Below the pieces are notes generated by a model that was not told the DNA's origin, ran no database searches, and worked only from the letters and a program-made list of their open reading frames with translations. Position numbers and translations under genes: made by a program. Of a stretch of 64,000 bases of DNA, positions 17,730 to 25,733 are shown piece by piece; the stretch's first letter is position 1; the number at the start of each line of letters is the position of its first letter. The stretch is from CCY15215 sp039194995 (GTDB lineage: Bacteria; Cyanobacteriota; Cyanobacteriia; Cyanobacteriales; Spirulinaceae), in the NCBI GenBank assembly GCA_039194995.1, contig JBCCVR010000007.1:16447-80446 (forward strand), written 5' to 3'.

Positions 17730-17924
17730 AATTTTTTTTCCAATAATAGGGGCGATCGCGGCTCGATAATTTTTGAAGTATTTTTCACTCCTCAACCATA
17801 GCAAACCTATCTTTAAAGCAGCTAGTAAAAATACTCAATTTGGCGGATGTCTAACAACTCTTTACGAAAATCGGCGTTTTCTTAACCAAACTTTCAAAAA
17901 ACTCCCCCTCTCTACCCCTATGCC

Positions 17925-19454
17925 TTACTTTTTCGCAAGCTGCCACGTACCGTCCCAATCTTCAGGAGGGGGAGTTTGTTGGAATTGAAGAACGCGATCG
18001 CGGAATATTTGCGAGGGGCAATCGTCAGGATACAGTTGCAAGCATTCTCCGAATAATTGTTCGGCTTGATGCCAATTTCGCTGCCAATAGGCGTTTAATC
18101 CCTTCAATCGCGAAGCCAAATTCACGGCATCGCCAATGACCGTGTAGGATTTAGAAGATTCCGATCCCATATTTCCCACAACCAATTCCCCAGTTGCCAA
18201 GCCTATTCTTAAATCGATTTGTTCTAAATTCTCGCGATCGATGGTTTGGGCTAAATTTTGGCGCAGAACATCTAAACTCGCAATTTGTTCTAAAGCTGCA
18301 TAACACGCCAAGCGATCGCGGTCTCGTGCAGTTGTAAAAGGCTCTCCCCAAAATGCCATAATCGTCGTGCCGAGAAACTTATCGATCGCGCCGCGATGGC
18401 GGGAAATCGGTGCAGACATGAGGGTTAAATATTGATTGATAATGGCGATCGATTCGCGAGAAACCAAACGATTTTCTAAAATTTCCCAGCCTTCAATATC
18501 GGAAAAAAAGACGGTCATAGTTTGCTTTTCTCCGACTGTTTGAGTGCCTCGATCATCCTCCAAAAGATGAGCGATCGCCCTTGGATCGACATATTTCCCG
18601 AAAATTTCTTTGATTTTTTCCTTTTGTTTTAATTCCGCGATCATTTTCTGAAAAGAGCGGGCAATTTCGCCGATTTCATCTTGTGAAGGCACATGGATTT
18701 CGATATTAAAATTCTTCTCGCCAACGTCTTTGATTTTTCGGGTGAGATAGCGCGTCGGACTGACCAGACTCGTGGCGATCGCTGATGCCGATAGCAACCC
18801 CCCAACGATTGCAATCGCGGCAACTACAACCCCCAATTGTAAGACCTGTTGTTGGTGTTGTTGTCCCGACTTCGCCGATTCAATGGTCAGTTGATTAATT
18901 TCGTTTAAAATACTGGCGATTTCTTGATTGAATTCCTCTTCCTCAACTTGGATGTTCTTTTCTAATTGGCGAGCGCGTATTTTGTCATTTTCTGCCAAAA
19001 AATTAATAATTGCTAGGGCGCGATCGTCAAATTTCTGATGTTTTTCGGCAATCTGTTCCAAAATGGGGACGAGGGGATAAATTTGTTCTTTGGAAGCGGG
19101 TAATTGCCGATCGCCCGAGGCTTGTTCGATCGTGCGATTTGACCGTTCTAATTCGGTATCGACGAGATTACCGTACCGTTCAAAATTCGCGATTTCCATG
19201 TCGATACGCTGGCGATCGAGGGGTTCAGTTTCGTAAAAACGAAAAATACGATGTAACAGTAAGTTTTGTTCTAAGGCATAGATATTAATCTCTGTCACTG
19301 AATTGGTCAGAGAGATTGTATATTCGGCTAAGAGATATACTTCTTTTCTGACTAAACTCAGTCGATAATAAGAAATAGAAATCGCGACCAGCGACACACC
19401 CAACATTCCCAGTGCCAAACCAAAAATTTTCGTTCCAATTCTTATTTTTCGCAT
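17925..19454 (-). CDS. Membrane class III nucleotide cyclase, C2-like, with internal deletion
   Basis: 509 residues: TM helix about 10-28, periplasmic helical sensor, TM 206-230, HAMP about 230-285, class III cyclase domain 310-455, C-terminal TPR-like helix pair 455-490. First metal Asp319 ('FFSDIEGW'), base-binding Lys359 ('IDKFLG'), Thr438, Asn445 and Arg449 ('VNLASR') are present. The second metal Asp is replaced by Thr363 (GTTIMAFWG instead of GDxxMAFWG). After 'RLKGLN' the sequence jumps straight to the C-terminal helices, missing about 68 residues that are present in the upstream paralogue. It starts 9 bases after the paralogue and is presumably co-transcribed with it. It cannot work alone as a homodimer if family rules hold. 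Confidence 0.82.
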   Translation of the reverse strand: MRKIRIGTKIFGLALGMLGVSLVAISISYYRLSLVRKEVYLLAEYTISLTNSVTEINIYALEQNLLLHRIFRFYETEPLDRQRIDMEIANFERYGNLVDTELERSNRTIEQASGDRQLPASKEQIYPLVPILEQIAEKHQKFDDRALAIINFLAENDKIRARQLEKNIQVEEEEFNQEIASILNEINQLTIESAKSGQQHQQQVLQLGVVVAAIAIVGGLLSASAIATSLVSPTRYLTRKIKDVGEKNFNIEIHVPSQDEIGEIARSFQKMIAELKQKEKIKEIFGKYVDPRAIAHLLEDDRGTQTVGEKQTMTVFFSDIEGWEILENRLVSRESIAIINQYLTLMSAPISRHRGAIDKFLGTTIMAFWGEPFTTARDRDRLACYAALEQIASLDVLRQNLAQTIDRENLEQIDLRIGLATGELVVGNMGSESSKSYTVIGDAVNLASRLKGLNAYWQRNWHQAEQLFGECLQLYPDDCPSQIFRDRVLQFQQTPPPEDWDGTWQLAKK

Positions 19455-19463
19455 AATCTTTTC

Positions 19464-21176
19464 TTATTTTTCAAGCAATAATTTTTGCGCGATCGCTTCT
19501 AAATAAATTTGCGTGGGGCAATCGTCGGGCTGCGCGAGTAGGCAAGTTTCAAAGTGTCCTTTTGCTTTAGTCAATTCTTGGTTTTGATAGGCACTCAGTC
19601 CGAGTTTAAAATTATCCCGAAGATATTCTCGTTCGAGATCTAGTTCATCTTTACGGCTTAAGAGTTCGTGAATTTTAATCGTGCGATCGCCGATAGAAAT
19701 TTCATCAATTTCTCGGGTTTCAATTGACTCTGCTGCCAGTTGGCGAGTATCTTCAGTTAAGAGGATTTTCGTGCCGTATTTTTTGTTTAGTCCTTCTAAT
19801 TCTTCCGCCCATTTTACCGAACTACCCATGACTGTATAAGATTTAAACTGTTCCGAGCCAATATTCCCGGCGATCGCTTCGCTAGTAGCCAAACCCACGC
19901 GGATCTTAAAGTCTGGCAATCCTTTCCGAAATCCCATTAAATCCGGCATCATCCGTTGTAATCTTTCCAGTTGCTCGAACTGTTCTAAAGCCGCAAAACA
20001 GGCAAATTTAGCATGCTCTGCGGCACTAACAAACGGTTCTCCTCAAAAGGCTTTTAGGGCATCGCCAATGAAGCAATCAATGACCCCATTATAGCGGGCG
20101 ATTGGTTCAGCAGCTAAGGTAAAATATTGATTCAGGAGTTTAACAAGTCCTTCAGGAGAAAGCATTTCGCTAATCCCTGTAAATCCAGCAATATCCGAAA
20201 ATAATACCGTAACAATTTGTCGTTCTTCAAGATTTTGTTTGGATTTTTGCCGAATTAAATTATCAACAATCCGGGGATCTAAATATTGTCCGAAGGTGTT
20301 TTTAATTTGTTCTTTTTCCTTGATTTCTGATACCATTAAATTAAAGGTCTTGCCAAGGATTTCGAGTTCGTCTCCCGACGCGATCGCGACTTTCGTATCT
20401 AAGTTACCCCTTTCCACCGCGCGGGTACTTTTTAATAGTTCTTTCAAGGGATTGACTAAACCCATTGTCAGAATAAATGCACTCGCGATCCCCAATCCCG
20501 TTGCGACAGACATCAAGATAACATTGAGCCGGAGAATTGCTCGTTCTTCTCGTTCTGCATTGCGGGCAGACCGTTGCGATTCGCTTAATTCCTGAAATAA
20601 ATTTTGTACTTCTTGGTAAAATCGTTGTTCTTCTTCTTGGGATTCGTTCTCCAAAAAATCAATAAAGTCGCGATTTTCCGTTCGTAAAGCACGAGCAATT
20701 TGTAAACCGCGATCGTTAAATTCTTCCTGTTCTTCTTGAATATGATCCAATCTTGGCTCGATACGGGCAAATTGAACGATATCTTGGAGGAGTTTCGCCC
20801 GATCCATCGCTTCCCGAGACAGGGCGATCGCTGCTTGAATTTCCTCATCTACTTGTTGGCCTTGCTTCTCAAATGCGGCAAGTGCTTCCTCGATTTGTTG
20901 CCAGTCAATCGGTTCGCTTTCGTAAAGCCGGAACATTCGCTCGAGGTGAATTTGTTGTTTGAGAACGCTGGCGTTAATAATGGTCGTATGCGCGTCGAGA
21001 GGAGTGAGATATTCAGCCAGATCGATGAGTTCGTCGTTAACTTTTTTAATGCGAGTATAGTTAATGCCCATCATAATCGCCAAAAAAGCGAGCATGCTAG
21101 TGGCGATCGCAAATATTTTGAAGGCGATCGCAAATATTTTGAAACCGATAGAAACTTTCGGAAGAAAACGAGTCAT
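19464..21176 (-). pseudogene. Membrane class III nucleotide cyclase, C1-like, interrupted by a TGA codon
   Basis: 570 codons including one in-frame stop at codon 378 (20043-20045). Same layout as the downstream gene: TM, helical sensor, TM, HAMP, cyclase domain, C-terminal helix pair. The stop falls in 'GDALKAF-stop-GEPF', where the family has Trp, so one G-to-A change (TGG to TGA) explains it. The frame then continues undamaged to 19464. Both metal aspartates are present (Asp328 in 'LFSDIAGF', Asp372 in 'FIGDAL'), but the base-binding Lys is Cys368, and the transition-state Asn and Arg are Lys455 and Glu459 ('VKWAEE'). Either a recent pseudogene, a sequencing error, or UGA readthrough. A second open frame from ATG 19952 covers the C-terminal third. 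Confidence 0.8.
21102..21143. repeat. 21-base tandem duplication containing HIP1, in the cyclase TM1
   Basis: GGCGATCGCAAATATTTTGAA occurs twice in a row. It adds seven residues, giving FKIFAIA-FKIFAIA in the first membrane helix of the upstream cyclase. Each unit carries a GCGATCGC octamer. Confidence 0.85.
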
Positions 21177-21430
21177 TGCGCTGTTGGAAATGGAGATGAA
21201 AAAAATGCGATCTCGGTTTTATGACTATTACTCATCTTACTTTCCTTTTTCCGGAAAGTAATCTCCTTACTTTTACTGTGATAACGTGAATTCGGGATAA
21301 ACTAAAACTCTGAAATGCCAAAATGATAAACCTCAGAGCAAACCAACCCATCTAAAAAATACACTTGACCTACTGAGCAGCCGAAGGGTACGGGAGGGGT
21401 TTGGGGGCGTCGTAACCGCTCCCAATGGCA

Positions 21431-21471
21431 GTGCGACCCCGCGTCGGCGAAAGACGCAAGGGAACGCGCAC
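21431..21471. repeat. 41-base structured dispersed repeat, copy 2
   Basis: Same unit as at 16834: starts GTGCGACCCCGCGTC, ends GACGCAAGGGAACGCGCAC. Flanking CCCAATGGCA and TGTTGGGG partly pair and extend the stem. Confidence 0.85.
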
Positions 21472-21480
21472 TGTTGGGGT

Positions 21481-21500
21481 CTGGGGGGCTAGCCCCCCAG
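21481..21500. other. Perfect 20-base palindrome
   Basis: CTGGGGGGCTAGCCCCCCAG is its own reverse complement. It lies 9 bases after the dispersed repeat copy and could be part of a larger composite element. No T tract follows, so it is not a standard terminator. Confidence 0.7.
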
Positions 21501-21642
21501 TAAACTTATGATTTGGAGAGGATATTGATGACAACTCTAACCTCATGTCTTCTCAAACCGTATTGGCTTAACCCAAACTGACGTTGTGACAGAAAGAGCA
21601 AAGAGAAGGCGATCTCCTTCTCGCCATTGACGAAAGGTCATA

Positions 21643-21674
21643 AAAAAAGGTGCTAGATCCGTAATCTAACACCC
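21643..21674 (-). terminator. Rho-independent terminator of the XRE-ImmA operon
   Basis: GGTG-C-TAGAT (21650-21659) pairs with ATCTA-A-CACC (21665-21674), loop CCGTA. On the minus strand it is followed by seven T (21649-21643). It lies about 24 bases past the ImmA gene stop. Confidence 0.8.
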
Positions 21675-21697
21675 GAACAAATTTTGAAAAAAAAAAT

Positions 21698-22321
21698 CTA
21701 ACAGCGCACGAGTTCTTTTGAACCATCCTTGAGAGACACCCAACCCAAATCTTTGAGACGGTGTAATAAATTGGAAATAGTTACGCCAAAATCCTCCGCG
21801 ATCGCATACAAATCCGGCCATTTTGTCAGATCTCGGCCTTGAATGCCTTCTTCTAACCAATGACGGGGCATGAGTAAGCAAGTGGCAAAATACTGTGCCT
21901 GCCATTCTAGCCCTTGGATTTGGGAATCATTGCGACAGAGTAGGGGTTTCACATGAACGCGAACCCCTTTTTTGCGCAAGTTTAAGACGCGATCGACGGC
22001 TTGATGGTCGATATGTAAGACCCAATGTCCCACCTCGTGAGCGATGGTAGACTCACCAAAGCCCTCTTTTAAATTCAGGATGGATTCGTTGATTTCGATC
22101 AGCCGTTCCAATGGTAAGATGCGCGCGGCAATTTCTCCCTCGTCGTCCTCGGGTAGGACATCCCAGACCACGTCTAAACCTAAAAATTCGGCGACGCAAC
22201 TGGCATCGAGGGGAAATAAAGACTTACGGCGATCGCTCTGCTGCATTCCCTCTAAGACATCAAGGGCGCGACATTCGATTTCGTGCTTGTCGATAAAACG
22301 GAAGGGTTTGAGTACGCTCAT
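21698..22321 (-). CDS. ImmA/IrrE-family zinc metallopeptidase
   Basis: 207 residues. 'STIAHEVGHWVLH' (about residues 90-102) contains the HExxH zinc-binding motif of the ImmA/IrrE family. Members cleave a partner repressor, often an XRE protein, in response to DNA damage or another signal. 'QYFATCLLMPRHWL' further on is the usual second family motif. Its ATG directly abuts the stop of the XRE gene upstream (TAA then ATG), so translation is coupled and the XRE protein is its likely partner. A strong terminator follows. No prophage genes are nearby, so it looks like a chromosomal regulatory pair. Confidence 0.88.
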   Translation of the reverse strand: MSVLKPFRFIDKHEIECRALDVLEGMQQSDRRKSLFPLDASCVAEFLGLDVVWDVLPEDDEGEIAARILPLERLIEINESILNLKEGFGESTIAHEVGHWVLHIDHQAVDRVLNLRKKGVRVHVKPLLCRNDSQIQGLEWQAQYFATCLLMPRHWLEEGIQGRDLTKWPDLYAIAEDFGVTISNLLHRLKDLGWVSLKDGSKELVRC

Positions 22322-22702
22322 TTACTCTACGGTTTCGTGAGGGATTTCGGCGAACGCTTCTTCGAGAGACTCTCGAGTCGCTTCTTGGAACACTTTTTCG
22401 GCAAATTCCGGGCTTTCCCGCAAGCGACGAAATAAGGCAGGTAGGGACTTATGGTGCTGGGAGAGTAAATCTTCTTCCTTTTGGGGGATGCGCCCCGCCA
22501 GAAAAATCAACTCTTCTGCATCCAAGTCCAACTCCCGCGCCAAGCCTCGGATCACGTCCTCTTTGGGGGCGTATTCGGCTCGGTTGTTCTCCAGTTTCGA
22601 GAGATAGGTGAAATCCAGCCCGAGTAATTTGGCTAGATCTCGTTGGCTGTAACTCTTGTCTTTCCGCGCTTGGCGGATGGTTTGTCCGAATTCTTTATTC
22701 AC
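22322..22702 (-). CDS. XRE-family DNA-binding regulator, partner of the ImmA peptidase
   Basis: 126 residues. An N-terminal helix-turn-helix ('TIRQARKDKSYSQRDLAKLL' then 'DFTYLSKLENNR') of the Cro/CI type occupies residues 7-65. The C-terminal 60 residues are acidic and helical. It overlaps functionally with the ImmA gene that begins at the next base. It is transcribed divergently from two coiled-coil genes; the shared 212-base region contains a promoter-like site and a 22-base inverted repeat at 22837. Likely represses its own operon and perhaps the divergent genes; this is inferred from layout only. Confidence 0.88.
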   Translation of the reverse strand: MNKEFGQTIRQARKDKSYSQRDLAKLLGLDFTYLSKLENNRAEYAPKEDVIRGLARELDLDAEELIFLAGRIPQKEEDLLSQHHKSLPALFRRLRESPEFAEKVFQEATRESLEEAFAEIPHETVE

Positions 22703-22738
22703 GGTTCTTGTCTCCTTACAAAATTTATTCTACATGTC

Positions 22739-22768
22739 TTGACTTAGAATTCAACATAAGGTTATTAT
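22739..22768 (+). promoter_or_regulatory. Promoter-like sequence toward the coiled-coil genes
   Basis: TTGACT (22739-22744) and TATTAT (22763-22768) separated by 18 bases resemble sigma-70 -35 and -10 boxes on the plus strand. They would give a leader of about 140 bases that includes the inverted repeat at 22837-22858. Confidence 0.45.
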
Positions 22769-22836
22769 AGCTATAGAGTTGATTAGAAAGCCAAACACAG
22801 ATTTTCCCCCAATCAATATCTGCAAAGTGCAGTGCG

Positions 22837-22858
22837 GATGAATGAAGATTCATTCATC
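22837..22858. promoter_or_regulatory. 22-base inverted repeat, candidate operator
   Basis: GATGAATGAA (22837-22846), GA, TTCATTCATC (22849-22858): two perfect 10-base arms. It lies 57 bases before the first coiled-coil gene and between divergent operons. The symmetry suits a dimeric XRE repressor, but an RNA hairpin in the leader is equally possible. Confidence 0.5.
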
Positions 22859-22914
22859 ATACCGTTTCGTGCGAACGAACGATCTATTTTATTGTCTTTA
22901 ATTTAGGATTTACC

Positions 22915-23907
22915 ATGACTCAAACACCGCAAAAAGACAGCAAAACGCAAAGCAAGACCCAAATTTTAACTGCTTTTCGTCAATTGTTGGCAGATCGACA
23001 AGCGATCGCCTCGAAAGTCGCCACGAAAGAAGAGGAAGCGGAAAAAGCCAAGAATCAAGAATTGTTGGAGACGGCTGCAAGCTATACGGTTGACAGTATC
23101 GTGAACGGCATGGCTGCATTGCAGTTAGATTTTAGCAGCATCGTCACCAATTTGGCAGAACGGCTGACCAACGAATCGGAAAAATTAGAAGAATTGAAGC
23201 GCGCGATCGCCGTCGAACGGGAAAATTTAGACCAATTGCAAAAGGTTCGCATTGTTGCTGATGCCCTTTATATTTTACGACAAGAGCATCAAGAAAAACT
23301 GACGGTTTTGGAGACGAATACCAGTCGCCAAACCGAGAAAATTGAAAAGGATATGGCGCAGACGCGCAAAGTTTGGGGGAAAGAACAAGCAGAATTTGAG
23401 ACAGATATTACCGAAAAAGCAACATTAACCACCAAAGAACGAGAAGAAGAATCCGGCGATTACGATTATGAGATTGAGCGTGCGCGTCAGATGGAAATGG
23501 ATGAATATGAGGAGAAAAAGCGACTTCAAGAACGGGCGTTACAAGAACAGAATCAGGATAAAGAAAAAGATTGGTCGGAACGGGAAAAAGTCTTGACGGA
23601 TAATCAGCAAGAATTTGAAGAGAATCAAGCCAAAATTGAAGGATTTGAGGAAGAGTTAAAAGAAACCTTTAAAGAGGCGAAAAATAAAGCGATTGAAGAA
23701 TGCGATCGCGATGCCAAAGTCAAGGCAAATTTGGTGGCGAAAGAATGGGAAGCAGAAAAGCAGGGTTATGAATTGCGAATTACGGCTTTAGATGCTTCTA
23801 TTCAGCGCCAAGTCGAGCAAATTTCTGAAATTACCACGCAATTACAAGCAGCAACCAGTCAAGCTCAAAGTTTGGCAATGCGAGCTTTTCAAGGTTCTAA
23901 CAATTAA
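22915..23907 (+). CDS. Coiled-coil protein 1 of a paralogous pair, unknown function
   Basis: 330 residues, almost entirely charged heptad-like helix (Glu, Lys, Gln, Arg), with no signal peptide, membrane segment or catalytic motif. A less charged patch at about 44-70 (SYTVDSIVNGMAALQLDFSS) may be a folded head. It shares with the next gene the pattern 'NLAERLTNESEKLEELK', 'W..E', 'YEIERAR..DEYEEKKR', 'W.ERE' and a C-terminal 'YELRITALDASI....QLQAATSQAQ' block, so the two arose by duplication. Likely forms filaments or a scaffold. Divergent from an XRE-ImmA pair. Confidence 0.7.
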   Translation: MTQTPQKDSKTQSKTQILTAFRQLLADRQAIASKVATKEEEAEKAKNQELLETAASYTVDSIVNGMAALQLDFSSIVTNLAERLTNESEKLEELKRAIAVERENLDQLQKVRIVADALYILRQEHQEKLTVLETNTSRQTEKIEKDMAQTRKVWGKEQAEFETDITEKATLTTKEREEESGDYDYEIERARQMEMDEYEEKKRLQERALQEQNQDKEKDWSEREKVLTDNQQEFEENQAKIEGFEEELKETFKEAKNKAIEECDRDAKVKANLVAKEWEAEKQGYELRITALDASIQRQVEQISEITTQLQAATSQAQSLAMRAFQGSNN

Positions 23908-23973
23908 TCGAACTGCGGACGATACCCGCTAATAACTCACCCATTTATAATCGCTCAATTGAGGTAAAAAATC

Positions 23974-25089
23974 ATGGCTAAAAATGTCAGTTCTCGCAAC
24001 ACTAAATCCGAAATTCTTGAAGCATTGGTGGAATTGAAACGGGAAAAAGCCGAGTTGCAATCGCAGTTAAAAAAAGCCAGTAATAGCAACAATGGCTCGA
24101 AAAATGGTAATTCTGCTCCTAATCCCCCTGTTGTGAAAACTGCTCTTCCCGAACCCAAAAACGAGAAAAAAATGCCAACTCAAAACTTACAATCTAATAA
24201 TATTGCAAAAGTTCTGACCAATTTGGAGCGCTTGCAAATTGGTTTTGGTGGTGCGGCAAGCAATCTTTCCGAACAATTGCTTGCAGAAGCCTCAACGCTG
24301 GAAGAGTTACAAACTTCGGTGATGGAAGAAACGGAACAGTTACAAGAACTACATGAATTCGACGCGATCGAAGACAATACCCTCGATACTTTGGTCGAGT
24401 CTTATGAAGAGAGTGCAAAGACATTTGAGGAAGAATTTAGCGAGCGCAAAGAAACATTAGAACAAGAACTTCAAGATTTGCAAAAATCGTGGGAAAAAGA
24501 ACGAGAAACTCATTTTCGCGAAGTTAAAGAGCGCAATGAAAATTATCAAAAAACACAACAGCGATCGACTGAAGAGTATCGCTATGGCTTAGAATTAACC
24601 CGAAATTTGAGTGATGAGGAGTACGAACAACGGAAAAAAGAACTTTATAAGGAGTTATCGGAAACCAAACAAGAACAAGAAAAATCTTGGAAAGAACGGG
24701 AAGAAGAAATTGCCAAGCGAGAGAAAGAATCTGAGGAAGCGAAAAAGAAAGTCGAAGAACATAAAGAAGAATTGGAGAAAAATAAGAAAGAAGGGAAAGA
24801 AAACGGTCAGCGTATCGGGCATTATAATGCCAAAGTTGCTTCCGATCTTCGTTCTAAGGAAATTGAAGGGGAACGCCGTAACTATCAATTGCGAATTGAG
24901 GGCTTAGATCAAACAATCGAAAACCAAAATAATCGCATTGATAAGCTCTCTCAACAGTTGGATGAGGCACTCAAGCAAGTTCAAGATTTGGCGGTTAAAG
25001 CCATTGAAGGAAAATCAAATCGCGATGCTTTTGAAGCAGTTAAGGAGATTACAAATGATTTAGCTAAAAACCAACAAAAAAATAAATAA
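23974..25089 (+). CDS. Coiled-coil protein 2 of a paralogous pair, unknown function
   Basis: 371 residues, about 45% charged, long coiled coil from about residue 90 to the end. The N-terminal 70 residues are different: a short helix, then an Asn/Ser/Gly/Pro-rich linker (SNSNNGSKNGNSAPNPP) not found in the paralogue. The body repeats the paralogue's order of blocks: 'GFGGAASNLSEQLLAEASTL', 'SWEKERE', 'YRYGLELTRNLSDEEYEQRK', 'SWKEREEE', 'YQLRIEGLDQTI' and 'QVQDLAVKAIEG'. It starts 66 bases after the first coiled-coil gene and is followed by a strong terminator, so the two form one operon. Confidence 0.7.
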   Translation: MAKNVSSRNTKSEILEALVELKREKAELQSQLKKASNSNNGSKNGNSAPNPPVVKTALPEPKNEKKMPTQNLQSNNIAKVLTNLERLQIGFGGAASNLSEQLLAEASTLEELQTSVMEETEQLQELHEFDAIEDNTLDTLVESYEESAKTFEEEFSERKETLEQELQDLQKSWEKERETHFREVKERNENYQKTQQRSTEEYRYGLELTRNLSDEEYEQRKKELYKELSETKQEQEKSWKEREEEIAKREKESEEAKKKVEEHKEELEKNKKEGKENGQRIGHYNAKVASDLRSKEIEGERRNYQLRIEGLDQTIENQNNRIDKLSQQLDEALKQVQDLAVKAIEGKSNRDAFEAVKEITNDLAKNQQKNK

Positions 25090-25110
25090 GTTCTCAATTC
25101 ATTGATTTTA

Positions 25111-25134
25111 GAGGGTAATTTTACCCTCTTTTTT
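25111..25134 (+). terminator. Terminator of the coiled-coil operon
   Basis: GAGGGTAA (25111-25118) pairs with TTACCCTC (25121-25128), followed by TTTTTT (25129-25134). It lies 22 bases past the stop codon: a textbook rho-independent terminator. Confidence 0.9.
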
Positions 25135-25217
25135 AGTCCAGTTGAAGTAAAGTTCGTCAAGTTTGTAAAAATCCTCTAGGAAACAGATCCATTGAGGTGG
25201 ATGCAATGTACAGCGAG

Positions 25218-25257
25218 TATCCTCAAAACATTGGCTTCTGCCAATGTTTTGAGGATA
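25218..25257. other. Perfect 18-bp stem-loop between convergent genes
   Basis: TATCCTCAAAACATTGGC (25218-25235), loop TTCT, then the exact complement to 25257, followed by TTTC. It sits between the coiled-coil operon and the convergent acetyltransferase gene. May act as a second, two-way terminator. Confidence 0.7.
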
Positions 25258-25293
25258 TTTCAGATTGTATAGAGTAAATACTTACATCCAAAA

Positions 25294-25716
25294 TTAGAGC
25301 ATTTTGAGTAAATATTTTGGCGATTCTTCATAATCTTGTCGAAAATAAAATTGGTGTGCTAAAGTTCGCCTTGAATGACAGTGAACTTCCATGCGATCGC
25401 ATCCTCTCGACCTCGCTTCAATTTCCGCATACTCTAATAATTTTGTCCCCAATCCTAACCCTCTCCCACTTTCAGAAATGCACAAATAACTTACTCTACA
25501 AAAATCTCCCTCTAAAGCAATTTGAGGAATAAAATGTAAAGAAATAAAACCCAGTATTTGCGAATTTTCCTCAACAACTAAAAGTAAAGCGTCGGGATGC
25601 GAGAGTTGTTGGCCGATCTTAGCGGTAATAAATTGCTCTGTCTCTGGATAATCAAGCTGGGATAACAAATCCGCGATTGCGATTGCATCCTCAAATACTG
25701 CTTCTCGAATCAACAT
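25294..25716 (-). CDS. GNAT-family N-acetyltransferase
   Basis: 140 residues with the GNAT fold signature: 'LIREAVFEDAIAIADLLSQL' at the start, then 'LLLVVEENSQILGFISLHFI', and the acetyl-CoA loop 'GRGLGLGTKLLEYAEIEARS' (about 86-105). 'MEVHCHSRRTLAHQFYFRQ' is the C-terminal motif. Substrate unknown. It ends the run of two minus-strand genes, 17 bases after the kinase-like gene. Confidence 0.88.
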   Translation of the reverse strand: MLIREAVFEDAIAIADLLSQLDYPETEQFITAKIGQQLSHPDALLLVVEENSQILGFISLHFIPQIALEGDFCRVSYLCISESGRGLGLGTKLLEYAEIEARSRGCDRMEVHCHSRRTLAHQFYFRQDYEESPKYLLKML

Positions 25717-25733
25717 TATTTTTTACCTCTCAT

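Larger units (their letters stand above)
21177..21697. other. 521-base intergenic region with structured repeats
   Basis: Between the cyclase operon (reading left) and the terminator of the ImmA gene. Contains a 41-base dispersed repeat (21431-21471), a perfect 20-base palindrome (21481-21500) and a terminator (21643-21674). The cyclase promoter should lie near 21190-21300, but I see no convincing -35/-10 pair. No open frame of note. Confidence 0.6.
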
